Assembly: GCF_022539665.2 (NCBI RefSeq)
Contig: NC_081333.1
Coordinates: forward strand, 11,902,971 to 11,966,970
Source of the DNA: Daphnia carinata
Taxonomy: Eukaryota > Arthropoda > Branchiopoda > Diplostraca > Daphniidae
Reading direction: 5' to 3'
Length of the DNA: 64,000 bases
The notes below the pieces were generated by a model, which searched no databases, was not told the origin of the DNA, and saw nothing but the letters and a program-made list of their open reading frames with translations. The translations under genes and the position numbers were made by a program. Numbering within the stretch: the stretch's first letter is position 1; each line of letters begins with the position of its first letter. Positions 32,901-45,300 of this stretch are shown here, in pieces.

Positions 32901-35900
32901 GGCGTTGGATACGGACTCTTGGAGGAAAAAAAAAATCTGTTTGTAACAAGTTGCTGCTTTCATATCTAGCCGATGCTTATTGCCGCGATTCAAATTTTAT
33001 TTGGTTTTTTTTTTTTTTTTGCACGTTTCCCTATTTTCAAATTTGAGTGCAAGGCTTTTCAGAGTACATCCATGTTTTTCCTGATCTAAAAACAAAGTTT
33101 GCATGCAACCGTAATCCGTTTGTCGGAGGTACGATTTGGTATATAGAAAATAAGTGCATCTTTGGAACAACATCAGAAAATGCTGTATTTCTTTTTGTTT
33201 TTTACCCAATATTGAAACACGTGATTGATCCTTTGACTATTGCCTCGGCTTTGTATTGCTAGAAACGGGATCAGTGCGAAAGCCTCTGAGAGCTTGAGCC
33301 AGGAAAAAGGAGCGCGTGTGTGGCCGATAATGCATCCGGCTTCGTGGATTTTCCCTCGACTTTGGATGGCAAATCCCAGCAAGTAAGTAAACAAGCAACA
33401 ACACAGAGTAGCCCTGAATGTGGATGACGTTCGTCGCATCCCCCTACAGACGGTCAAAAGAAAAACACAAAACAACTTTTGAAAAAAAAAAACTAAACTA
33501 AAAAAAAAAAAAACGCTGTTGAAAATGGTGGCTAGCTTCTGGACAATCCATCAGGATTCACGAGCGAAGCGATTCACTTTATATCTCTCTGCAGTCTCAA
33601 CGGAACATGGCAGATTATTCTCTCTGTTGGCTCCCGTTTTTCTTCGTGTTTCTTAGTGACGGTAGGCGTAGTCTCGTTGTGTCGGCAATTGTAGGCAAAC
33701 GAGAGGCGGACTGCTGGAAGAGACAGAGCGTCTCTTTTTCCTTTTCTTTTTTTTCTCGCTCCATCTCTCTCGAGCATGTCACGATCCTACCGTTGCCTTT
33801 CCTCCCATTTTCAAAAAAAATCCTCCCTCTCATCTATCTCCCTCTATTCAAGTTGATCGTGGATTTTCCGCTTTTTTTTTTCTTTTTGTTGTTGTTGTGT
33901 CGCTCAGTGTCTGTGGGGCGTCACAGTCGACATCGTAGTGGTCAGGGACCGTCAGGTTCGCGGATGGGGCGTCTCGGTCGAGTTTCCTGTACATTTCCTT
34001 TTTCTATTTTGTTTCCCTTTCTCCTATTCTTTTTTGTTCAACAGTCAATAGTTGGACGCAGGTCCGCCCTACTGTCCGTTAATGCAGCAACTATTGTTGG
34101 ATAACTGGCGGGAGTAGAGATACATAATGCGCATAGTTCCATCACGGCTCAACATCTGTTTGACAAGTAAATGATAATGGGTGCCCGCCGTTATAACTCG
34201 GAAAATCGTACGAGAGAGATGTCCCCTTCCTCTAGAAAGAAAAAAGAAAATACTATTTCTTTTTTGTTCAGCCACCCCATCTTTTTAGTGCCTTATATGC
34301 CGGCGGATCTTTGCTGGATTGCTTCCATTCTTTATATACAGGATAGGGACACGGTAAATATGGCCGACTGACAAGATAGGCCTATATGAATAAAAAAAAA
34401 AAAAGAAAAAAAAAGAGACGTGGAAAAGAAAGGGAAGTTGGCTTTAAAGTCCGTTTGATCCACTTGGCAAAGTTTGGGCCTCGTCGGTTGCTTTCGCGTC
34501 TGACCGTTTTGAGTTGTTTGATTGTCCCTTCCGGCTGGAATCCTTTACGTTATTTACGTTCTACTTTCCCGAAGCTCATCCCTTAATATGCTATACCGGA
34601 CCATGATTTGCATATTTGAACGAACCTTGTCCATTGGATGACAAAAGATGAAAGAGAGAGAGAGAGAGCAAACTCGTCCTTTGATTTGCCATTCAGGTAG
34701 AAAGGGCCAAACACATAGCCTTTCTGCTTTGACGCTTAACGCTGGACATAATAATGAAATGAACATCATATTTCATTTAATTCGTATCAGGAAAACGGGG
34801 TCTGAATAAAGCATATAGATAGCTTATGAATGTCGACCTGATTGCAGCACACCTTATAAAGAGCCTTGCCCTCATTTTTCTTCCTTCAAGGTGCTACGGT
34901 AAATGAAAGACGACGTTTCCCTGCGATTCGCCTTCGTCTTTCATCATTATCAATTAGGAACGGGCTTTTGCCCTCGTATAGTTGTCCTGTGAAGTACACA
35001 ACTAGAGCTACCCCTATAGATGGGTAGATATATAGTTTTGCTTAAGTCCACAGATTGGAGCTAGTTACTCATCGTTTCTTGGCCAGTTAGCCAGTGAAGC
35101 CAAAACTCTCGTGTATTGCCCTAAGACGCGCCGTACCTGCTTAATCAATACAGATCATCAACAGGAAAGTTTCTAAAACACGAATCAGATAGAAAGGTTT
35201 CGTGTACGCAATTTGAAAAAAAAAAAAGGCTTTCTTTTGTTGCATATGTTTCTAGTAACAATAGACTTTGCGGATGATGACAAACGATATGGGAGAAAGG
35301 AAAAAAAAAATGAATCCCGAGGAACTCCTTCATGGCCGCCTTGACGCTGCGACTTAATGTCGTGCAACCGTTCCGGCGCATGCCTCAAGTTACCTGACAC
35401 CGCAAAGTCCCATTTCTTCTTGTGTGTGTGTGTGTGTTCGCCTCTTTCGTGCAATTGAATTCTAGATGGAAATGCTAGACTAGCACGTACTGCAAGTTTA
35501 TATGTACGTCTCCCCTTTTTCTTGACTCTCTCTCTCTCTTGTCTCTGCACACTGAATGAGAGGCCTGATTGGAAATTGGATTCTCTCGTCTGCCGGAGCC
35601 TTCCGTGGAAACACAGCTGGACAAAAAAAAAAAAAAAAAAGAAGCTAAAAACACACTAAGTGATCCTACCCAATTTTCTCTTCAAACTTTGGCGGGCTAG
35701 TAGTCCCTATGTATATCTCTAGCGGCATCAAAGTTAGGCTCAAAAGAAGAAAAAGGTGGGGGATTTGTTTTTTGTTTTTTTTTGGACATTTTCTTTATTC
35801 CAAGCTTTTCTTCTATACTACGCAGTTTGTAACGGCTGAGAAAGAAAGAGAAATCTTCGACCCTATAACACATCCCATTGCCTCTCCCTTCCCCTTTTTT

Positions 35901-37070
35901 TTTTCCTATTGAAATTTACTGTGAAAACAAGGGGAAAAGCAAAGGCAAACCGGTCAGATCCGCTGGATCAATTCCCCGAGCGGATGCATCGTCAAATGTC
36001 CGGCTACATGTTTCTTAGGCCTTCGAGCGTACTAAATTGAATTAGTCTCAGTTTTCGGACTTTGAAGTCGATTCGATTTACATAAGGCTTTTCTCTGCTT
36101 GCCTCAGGTTTTCTTCTATACACATATTTCCTAATAACGTGTCCACAGCAGGCTTTAACACAGACCGTAAACAGCTAATAATATAATACAATCGAATAGA
36201 AATCTATAAAAAAAAAAAAGAATAGAGGACTACGGTGTGGGGTCAACCAAAGACACGATCGTGAGTGTAAATATGCTATTCGTTTTTTTTTTTTGTTCTT
36301 GTGCTTTCACTGAACAATGTGAGCGAACGAATAAGACTTTAGACATTTCCTTATATACGTCTGCATCGTACTTTTCTATTTGATTCTTTAGTTTCCGTCC
36401 TTTTCTTCCATCTGGCACTGGCCTCGAGTTCGCTAAAAACCCATGGGTCTGCCCATCACGCCCAATATACGGGGTATTACGTGATGCAAGGTTTTTTGTT
36501 TCTCTTTATTTCCACAGCCTCTTCGTCTTCGTCTTTTTCTTTTTTTTTTTTCAACGTTTCTCCTTTTATCTTCTCTCCTTCAGCTACGTCTCGCGTTTTA
36601 CTTTCTTGACTGCCGATGCGCTAGACTGTGCAAGACACAGAATATCGATGTTTGTCATGGCAGCCTTTCACGCACAGAAAGAGAAATAGAGGCCTCTCCT
36701 TACCATATGTAAATCAAGGAGAAAGCAAAAAAAAAAAGAAAAAAAAAAAAGAGAGAGAACGTGAGAAGACCCATTTCACATTCATTTTTTGTTGTTGTTG
36801 TTTGTTGTTTTTGAATAGACTTTACATTTCCAAGAGAGAGTTTCGACCGGTGTCGAATGATTTTGTGTCGGCGGGACAGAGGTGAAGTGATATTTTGTAA
36901 CTTCGATTACAAAGAAAAGCAGAAATAATAAATCCTATATATTTGAAGGGTCTCCGACACTAGTGAGGGACTTTTGTGAGCCATTCGTCTTTCCGCTGCT
37001 GCGCTCTTGTCCCAGATTGAATTAGCTAATTATTTAGCGCACGAGTAAGGTTCTGTCCCGTCAGTCTCCC

Positions 37071-37118
<48 letters not shown>

Positions 37119-40103
37119 AAACAACAAACAGAAACTTTTTTCCTCTGACATCCACAAATTTTCATTTCACTCGTTTTTATAAGGATGTGCGTGACCCGTG
37201 AACTGGACCCAGTTCTTCCCAACGTTGTGGAACTAATCCGTTCCGAGGTCTATGGTTGGCAATTTTTTTTTCAGCGTAATGCGCACTTGAATTAGACGTC
37301 CCCTTAAACTGGAAAGGATTTTGTTTGTTGTCTTCAAAGCACCCGAAACGCAAAAGTCAAAGGTGTAATGTAATAGCCTATAACTGTTTTGATAATGGAC
37401 TCGGAATGTTGTGTTTTTTTTTTCTTTCACGAACGCCTAGGCAAAGTAGCGATAGATTTTCTTTTTGTTTAGCTGCGTGTATATAATTTTTTGAAAAAAA
37501 AATATAGAAAAAGAAATCTCCATTGAAAAAGAATGAAATAGTTGCAGCATTAAAAGAGCTTCCTTTTCGTGCCTGCCGAATACACGGGATAGAACTTTTG
37601 GGCTAATTATCTATTGATCCTCTTTTCTTTCCCTTATTTTTTTTTTTTTTCGTTTAGGGGGTGATGGAGGACTGGCAATTCTCGTGCACGGTAATGGCCA
37701 AACTACGAAGTAGGCATCGTATTAGAAAGGAATAAAATAGTCGAGCGTATAACCTTTTCTTGTCCGTTTAGATTTTTCCCTCCCTATTTCTATAGGTTTT
37801 CATTTAACGTTTGCCTCTCTTTTTTTTTGTTAAACAAGAGATACGTTTCTATCATCGTTCTCGTCTACTTTGGCAACGGACCATGAATATTTAAAAAAAT
37901 TTGCTATGGCATTAGAGAAAGCTCGTCGATAACCCTATCCATCATGCACACCTTGGGTAGCATGGGCTTGCCCTTTCGTCCTGCAAATCAGCCGATACAT
38001 AGATGACAAGATGGCGTATCAGCCGTTCGGGAAATAGACAGTGTCCCGTTTCTATATAACACGCTAGTTCAGCAAAGACAGTCCTTCTGGCTGACGTGAT
38101 GTATATCGATTGGAGGTCGATCCTTATACATGACAAGTTTTGCCAAAGTCACTCGATGATGTGAACACTGTCTACTTCACTCTTTTTTTTTTTTTTTTCG
38201 TACATGTCGAGTACCGCGAGGAGGACGCCAGTCAATTAGGGAGGAGCAGTTCCCTCGTATATTTTTCTGCAGACATAGTCTACCTCATTTTGTCCTTTCA
38301 CGATGGCCAATCATCGAAAAATAGCACGAACGGCGGCTTCTCATCTCTCGTGTGTTTTCCAAACTCTAGAAAAAGATCCATTCGATATGTCCCGCTGTTT
38401 GTTTTTTGCCTACATGCAAAAATGGAATCGTTTTTGATTTTCGATATCTACGTATATTCAGGACGAAGCGGATCTTAGGATTCAAAACGCTTGACGTCAG
38501 CGGATTTTGTTGATTCTTTTCGCTTAAAAAAACACAAAGAAAAAGTTTCGTTGTTCTCTTGTTTCGTCATGAGAAAGACGGAGCTCACTGACACAGTGCT
38601 TATCAAAGATAAACACTGTGCAAACTACTATCATGGTTCTCAGTAATAGGGAAAGAGATTCTTAACGAGGCAAATATACACGTCTTCAAACCATACAAAC
38701 GATTTTGCTATTGAGTAATAAAGAAGGATTATAAATAGCGACCTTTATATTACATTAGGCTATTCTACGCTGTCAACATTGTTTGGGTCGAGGATATACG
38801 TGTTGCGAAAGAAAAAAAAAAAAAAAAAGGACACACAAAAACAGTTCGTATTTCTTGTTTTCATTAAAAATGCATAACATAATGGCTGACGTAGACGATA
38901 TTTTTTTTTTTTTTCCTCCTTCTCGAATCCCTGTCTCTCCTTTGATGTTTATGTGTTTGCGGCATCCCGCCAGGGAGGAAAAGAAAAAAATGGAGAACCA
39001 TATTCTTCTTGGTTTACTCTGCCGAAGGAGAATGGAAACCTATTGTTGACACAACTGATATATACCATACACAAGACGGTACGTAATACTAAAGTAGACA
39101 CTGTAGGCTATATCTTTTTTTTTTTTTTTTTGAAAGCGTGGGACGAGACACAGCGGCTTGGTTGTTAAAGACCCGTTGTCGAAGACGTGCATATATAGGA
39201 AGCGCTATACTTTCCTTAGAGGGCAGAGGGGGAACGTCTTTTTTAAAATGCTGATTATTTATGAAAAGTTTTGCGCCATGTAAACGACGTTAGCTTTAGT
39301 AATCGTCTTGTTTGTTTTTTGTTTTTTTTTTGTTTCGTTGGGATTCTTTTCCTGTTTATCCGCCTGACTTTGCCTTTGGCTTATTGTTACGTGGTGCGCA
39401 TCAGTGCCCTTTTTTACTGCTTGTCGAGTGTGCACTGGTTACCTTCTTTTGAAATTATGACCATTAGCTGCCCGTCACGTTGACAACGTTGGATGTGTCT
39501 TTCATTAAAATGCAAATATGTCCGACACCTGGCAGGAGCGAACATCTCCCGGGAAACAACAATAACAAGAGTTTTTTTCTTTTTCACTTTTAGTTTTAGA
39601 ATGAGGGAACAAAAGGGGAAAACCAAAACATTTCCTTTTTTTTTTGGGGGGGGGGGCGATTTTGATAGATGAGCTATGTCACGTAACGGACGAAATCAAG
39701 AGGTAAAGAACAATGTCCTATTTTTTTTGGGGGGGGGGGTATATTTGGAAAATGATATGATCATCAAAGTATGATGCATTTCCTATTGTGTTTCGGTTTT
39801 TTGAAAACAGTGGGATAGGCTGCAGGCATGATTTCATTGATCTTTGGCATTGATTGCCAGTCAACCGTTAATTATTCAATATGTAAAAGAACTTCTTCTT
39901 TCTTTTTGAACACTGGTACGAAGAAAAAAATTGCAAAACGGCTTTCGATCCAATAAAAAATGGAGAGGCGACTTAATGGTGTACAACAATCAAAACGAGA
40001 TCTTACCGACTGATGTGGCACCAAGAATGCAGCTTGTAACAATCACTAATCTAACCACGTCGCAGTACTTGAATCCCGACATTTTGTTCCGGTTGTCTAT
40101 CAT
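23983..40103 (-). CDS. dpr: DPR-family two-Ig neuronal cell-surface protein
   Basis: The exons (minus) are 40007-40103, 31775-31938, 26968-27178, 24905-25306 and 23983-24125. Junction phases agree and give 338 residues. Residues 1-32 hold a signal peptide (two in-frame Met, 1 and 8). Ig1 is at about 57-157: Cys78, VSWIRKRDLHIL with Trp90, and DAGLYEC with Cys140. Ig2 is at about 159-291: Cys178, Trp192 and DSGNYTC with Cys275. The motif GEHPAAMQ (292-299) directly after Ig2 is typical of the DPR family. A hydrophobic tail (YVLLATLLLLL, 317-327) with a few basic residues after it suggests a membrane or GPI anchor. Known DPRs bind DIP Ig proteins for synaptic partner choice; that role is carried over by family. 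A Gln/His/Asn-rich insertion of about 40 residues (199-238) in Ig2 is unusual. Introns are 8068, 4596, 1661 and 779 bp. The paralogue number cannot be assigned; upstream non-coding exons are possible. Confidence 0.92.
24126..24904 (-). other. DPR intron 4
   Basis: A 779-bp intron with a GTACGA donor and a TTTCATAG acceptor. It includes a poly(T) run near 24400-24430. No other feature is seen. Confidence 0.8.
25307..26967 (-). other. DPR intron 3
   Basis: A 1661-bp intron, GTAAGT donor and GCAAG acceptor, splitting a Gly/Ala codon between Ig1 and Ig2. It includes a C/T-rich run near 25860-25885. No coding sequence is recognised. Confidence 0.8.
27179..31774 (-). other. DPR intron 2
   Basis: A 4.6-kb intron with a GTTAGT donor, splitting Ig1 between GDRK and VSWIRKRD. 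It contains many T and A homopolymers (for example 28491-28507, 30848-30916) and a C14 run at 31211-31224. No embedded gene is supported. Confidence 0.8.
34654..34669. repeat. GA microsatellite
   Basis: An uninterrupted run of GA dinucleotides in DPR intron 1. Confidence 0.8.
35420..35437. repeat. TG microsatellite
   Basis: An uninterrupted run of TG dinucleotides in DPR intron 1. Confidence 0.85.
37074..37116. repeat. CT/GA microsatellite (about 21 units)
   Basis: A perfect run of TC dinucleotides, the longest microsatellite in the window. It lies in DPR intron 1, 2.9 kb downstream of the signal-peptide exon in transcript direction. Confidence 0.95.
39636..39739. repeat. Two T-run/G-run homopolymer junctions
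   Basis: T10 followed directly by G11 at 39636-39656, and T8 followed by G11 at 39721-39739. A related A13-G12 junction is at 40523-40547. All three flank the first DPR coding exon. Confidence 0.9.
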
Positions 40104-42348
40104 TTTCCACGCCACCCGGTAACTGTTTAAAATTCGTTCCACTTATCTCTTTGATTAAAAAAATTAAGAAAGAGTATCACTTCTTTTAACAGGATGAGAA
40201 TTTAAAAAAAAAAAAAAAACTGTTTTAATCTTCAAAAGAGGCACACGTCCTTTTTGCAAACAGCTCAGAAATGATTATCGTCTCGACGGTAATGTTGAAC
40301 GGTCGAAGTTGGACGACCAGTCCAAACTCTGTGAGCCATTCACGCGCACGTGTTGACGTGGAGATCGCGATCAGTGTGTACAGTTTTTAATGACTGTTTA
40401 CAACTTTCGATGTTGATATACTCTAACTATACTCTTCGACACATACACACACCATACGTACACGCACAGAGGTGGGAAAGCAAAACAAATCAAAGATGTT
40501 TCTTTGATCGGAGTAGTAATTTAAAAAAAAAAAAAGGGGGGGGGGGGAGTCCCGTCGAAGGAAATATAGCAGACTGACAAACGTGTATATCCTCACCGCG
40601 TCGAGGATGAAAGCAAACTGGGTTGGCCGGTCGGGACTCGTTGCGTTCAATATCAAAATGCCGCCAGAGACGTTAGGGGGCGGAGTGTCTACACAACCTC
40701 ACCACGGGCGATAGGGGAGAGCAAAATGTACCCGTATTTCTCCATGTCCCTTTTCTATTTTTCCACACTGTACATCGGTATGTACTGTATATATAAGACT
40801 ACTGTTTCCATCACACCAAAGTTGTTCTTCTTGCGTACTGCGTACACGCACTCTGTTTTAGATAGGCCCTCTAAATCTACTAGGACACTGCACCAATTTG
40901 ATGCAGCATGAAAAAAAAACAGCTCATTATTATACAGGCAATCTCTCATTTCCGCAGCATTGATGTTGTATACAATTGTATGTACATACCCTACATGAGA
41001 ATGGCCTTGATTACCTCTGGACATTCGAAATGAAAATCACCTTGTCAAAGAGCGGATGCTTCAATTCGTTTGTAAATAAAGGCAATCAACGCACAAGGCC
41101 GACTCGTATTTTTTCCCTTTGATCAAAAGCGCGCACTTCGTCATGCCATACAAATGGGTCGTGTGTTGAATAGACGGTGGCCATAACAATCGGTCATACG
41201 TTCGTTGTACGCGTTCTAAGTTCTAATATAAGCCATCTCGCGCACATTGTATGGCACCCTTGCAATAAGATAGAAGCTGCTAAAAGAGTAGAAGATGTCT
41301 CGAGTTCTTGTGGTCTCGGCAACCCTGTGATACGCTCGGGACGGTGTCCATCATCGGGAACAGTCCATTCTTAATGAAGACACATCGAACCCCTAAAGCT
41401 TGGTATGACGTTGAAAGCTAGCAAATGAACGGTCGGACCATCCTTTTTTTTTCATACTGACAGGATTTATTTTTTTAAAAAGGGAAACGTGTTTAAAAAG
41501 AGTCACAACCTTATCTATCAGTGACCGATGTACGTAATACGCTGTCCGTTCTTTTTGTGTCATCTCTGGTAGAGAGTAGACAAATTTCCGTGCGATCTTT
41601 CAATAAGACAGTGGTTTTCTATCAAAATGAAGAACGCAGAGAGAACTTTCTTCGTTTTTATTCTACTGCAAATAGAATTTCGAGGGGCAGTAAGTGGGCG
41701 CTGTTCGTTGTTTGATGATGAAGAGCTCCGCCGACTGAGGTTTTGCGCTGACGTTGAAGGAGTTGCACTAAGATGCACTTGATTCCCTCCCTCCCCCCCT
41801 CCCGACTCTCTCAGTGTTAAACGAGAACAAAAAAAGAAGCACAAGGAAGAGCAACATTTATTTCTCAGATATGATTTAACATTTTTTTTTAAACGTGAGC
41901 TCAATCTTGTTTTTTCCCTCCCCTTTTGATTGCACTTTATTTCCGACTTGAAAGTGTTTTCTTTATAACACAACTCCTTCGGTGCGTATAGATATATACG
42001 TACTCGTTCAATTCCTTTTTCCCACGCTGAGAGATCGCAGATACAGATGCATGTCTTTTTATTTCGTCACCTTTAAAAAAAAAAAAACGCAATCGAAAAG
42101 TCTACTTCTTCTTCTTTATATTTTGAAATTCAATACGTAACTTTTTATTTATTATTATTATCCTGCCATCCCTTTCTTTTTTTGCTGGATAGATCGGGCA
42201 GCTCCCGTGTCCTATGTATGCGATATATACGAGCCTGCGTAGTGTGGGAAACTGGGAATGACGTGCTGAACTCTGCATCACAAAAACAAAAGGGAGTGAA
42301 TCGAAAGGAAACAAATTTGGGATTACAAGAAAGAAAGAAAAAGATCGT

Positions 42349-42374
42349 AGACGGGATACGCGCGTATCCCGTCT
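42349..42374. repeat. 26-bp perfect palindrome
   Basis: AGACGGGATACGC followed with no spacer by its exact reverse complement. It is unusually long for chance, and GC-rich in an AT-rich region. Confidence 0.95.
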
Positions 42375-45300
42375 CGGATTTCACCCGTCGTATCATATCT
42401 ATAGGTGGACGACACGTAATCGGATCTTTGCGGTCTGACCCCCCTACCAGTCCTCCGTGCACTTTTGACCAACCCCATCAGCCATGAGACCACACGCAAA
42501 GATGGTCCAACCATTCCCCGTCATCCTAATTTAATCTTGGTCTTTTTTTTTTTTTTTTTCTTTCCTTGTTTATCGCATTTAATTGAGAAAGTAAATTTTG
42601 AAGAAAACAAGAAAAGACATGGATATCTTTTCTTTTCCGGGGGTGGAGATGATGTTTCGTTATTTGTCAAAGACGTCAGATTATTCGAGACTACCGAGTT
42701 CCCTTCCTTTTTTTCTTCATATATATGAGGGATGGTAGCGAATCAAATAACCGTCGACTTTGTCTTATATTAGCGTCTCCCTTTTTTTCCCCTCCTTTTT
42801 ATATGTATATAGCCTTTCGTTGTTTGTTTCCCTTTATACAAATCTCCATATCATGCTGCTTTATATACAAAAGTGGTGTTTGGCTAAAGAACTACTTACG
42901 ACAGAGGCGAATATATTAGAAAAAAAAAAAAAAAAAAAAAAGAAGAAGAAGAAGGGAGTTTTTGGAGTGTTAGCAGGGCTAGGATTAAAGTTTCGTCGGC
43001 GTTTCAAAAAGGCCTGATAGACACGCCTAACTGCTTTTGGCTGGTCTAAAATGCACGATTGAAGAATTCCCTTCTTTTTTTTATTTCGAGCTGTTTATAT
43101 TCGGGTATTTTTGTTTGTGTCTATTTATTTTTTTTTTTTCCCGCTAGTAGCACACACACAAAAAGACGTATAACTCTTGAAGGGCGGTCGTCCAGGAGCC
43201 GTTGCTGGAGCTCAGTTTGCCTGCAATAACAGTACGAGTAGTCATCGTCAACGCAGCCGCCCCGTTTTTCTCGGTGAGATAATCAACTTTTTGTTTTCTC
43301 TCGTGTGTGGACCTTTTCTTATTTTGTTTTGCCTTTTTACTTTCTTCTAACATTATAGTCTATACTTTGTTGCGCTGCATGTTCCACAAAAGTACACATA
43401 GATGGTCTTTTTTTTTTTTTTTGTGGAGATCTTTCTCCCCAAACTGACTCTGCTTCACTTGGCGAAAATTATCGATCGGGAATGTGGACGTTCACTCAAC
43501 CCGAAACCCTGGGCGGAACGAGAGCAAAAAAAAAAAAAAAAAAAAAGAAAAAGTAGGTACTGAAAATTGTTCAGCTTGGCGAGATGACTTGTCAAGCATC
43601 GGGACGCCTCTGCAAGTGTTGGAGTTTTTTTTTTTTTTTTTTTTCTTTCTTTCTTTCCTCGTACTGTCCTTATTTTAGAACTTGTTCCACCTCAAAAGGC
43701 GTCCAGGAAAAACGTGAGCAAATGGAAACAGTTGGGGAGGTGCGCGTACGGCCTGTCAAATGAAACACAACGTCAAAGGACAACAAAAAAGGGGGGGAAC
43801 AAAAATATTCTGTTTTTTTTTTTTTTTTTTTTCAATGGACCGAATCGAATTGATGTTGTCTGTCGTCGACTACGCGTCTCACGTTCTCGACGCGTCTCCA
43901 TTTTTTTATATTTTTCTTCTGACGCCATTTCCCTAGAGAATGTCGTCTTGTCTCGTTATCACGTCATTTTGTACCTTACATTTTCCATTGGCCTTCAATA
44001 GAATTTTCATCTATTTATTTTTTTATTTTTAAGAGAGAAAAGGATGAGGCCTTGTAGATCAATCGTTTCCGGTGTGTGGCGGCCGTAAGTTTTTTGAACG
44101 TCAACTTGGAATTTCTTTCAAGTCGAACACATTCGGCTTTTCCTCTAAGTCTTCCCTTAAAAACATACGTAATCGATTTCGCTTTTATCTCAAATCTATA
44201 GCGTTAATCGCAGATTACGCATTCCATCGGCTTCCGTTCAAGTGAAGCAAAACAAGGACACACGTCAATGATAAACTATCTCATTCGATGAAAAAAAAAA
44301 AGGGAGGGCTGTTTCATGTTAAAAAGATCCGTTTTCGTTGTTTGATAATTGATTCTTTGCGTTTCATCCGCACGACGGCATAAGAGGATACGGTGACAAT
44401 GTGTGCGTTGAAAAAAAAAAAAAAAAAAAGAGTAAAAATAAAGTGTTGTATCTTATATACAACACTCCACGTTTATGGGGCTAGAAAACAACAATGGCCG
44501 CAATCGAATCGCTACCGACGGCTTGTCTACACGCTGTTTGGTGAGTTACGCAACACCTTCTGCGTTTTTCCCAACGAGCTCCTTCTCTTTGCTCTTCTTT
44601 CCGCTTTTAAAACCCCAACAATTTTGTTGCCCTCTCTTCTCTCTTTTTTTTTTTTTTTACATTGTTTTCACGTGTCTGTGTGCAAGTGCCTCTATGTTGG
44701 AAATAGGCATCCATGTCTTTTTAGGTACAGAGATCAACCCTTTGGCTGATGAACGGATCTTTTCTTTTTTACGGTCCTTTTCTTTTTCGGAGCGCTGCTA
44801 CATGCAACAAAGATATACAGAAGTATATAGAGCTCTTTCGCAGATAAATTCCCTACTTTTTTTTTTTTTCTATCCCTTCGTTGTCCCTCACTCTTTTCTT
44901 TCTTTTTCCTCCGTGAGTTGCTACGTGTACCGACCGAGCCGTCCATCTAACAGAGTGCACGCGTAAACGCTGACGTCAGCCACGCCAGGAAGAGGAAGTG
45001 AACGCATCCAAGCATCGTCCGTGTCTGTGTGCGGACGTACATATATGAAGTCTGCACAAGGAGAGCCGGGGTGGGAAATGGATGTTGGAAATAAAAGATC
45101 CCCGTGGCGATTAGAAACTTTGATGGCCACCCGCTGAGGTGTGTGTCTACAATATATGCCGGTGGATTAATACACAAGAAATGTGTGTTTTGTTTTTATC
45201 GGCTTCAGTGAGAAAGGAAAAGCCTTAGAGATGCTGTGATTAATGTTCGTATTTCATATAGAATTTAAGGGGGGGGGGGGTGATGTTTGTCCAGTGAACG

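Larger units (their letters stand above)
31939..40006 (-). other. DPR intron 1
   Basis: An 8.07-kb intron with a GTAAGA donor, right after the signal-peptide exon. It contains a 43-bp CT microsatellite, several GT/GA runs, T-G homopolymer junctions and a short hairpin near 38592-38620. A signal-peptide-like frame near 33,440 (minus) lacks a usable donor and is not called. Long first introns often hold enhancers, but none is shown here. Confidence 0.75.

Noticed and set aside
33173-33475. Signal-peptide-like frame on the minus strand (MRRTSSTFRATLCCCLFTYL) as an alternative first exon of the DPR gene
   Set aside because: No GT donor in the needed phase follows the hydrophobic segment. The exon at 40007-40103 has a clean G|GTAAGA donor and correct phase.
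33607-34104. 165-codon plus-strand frame rich in Phe/Leu/Ser
   Set aside because: Produced by T-rich tracts inside DPR intron 1; hydrophobic by composition, with no family signature.
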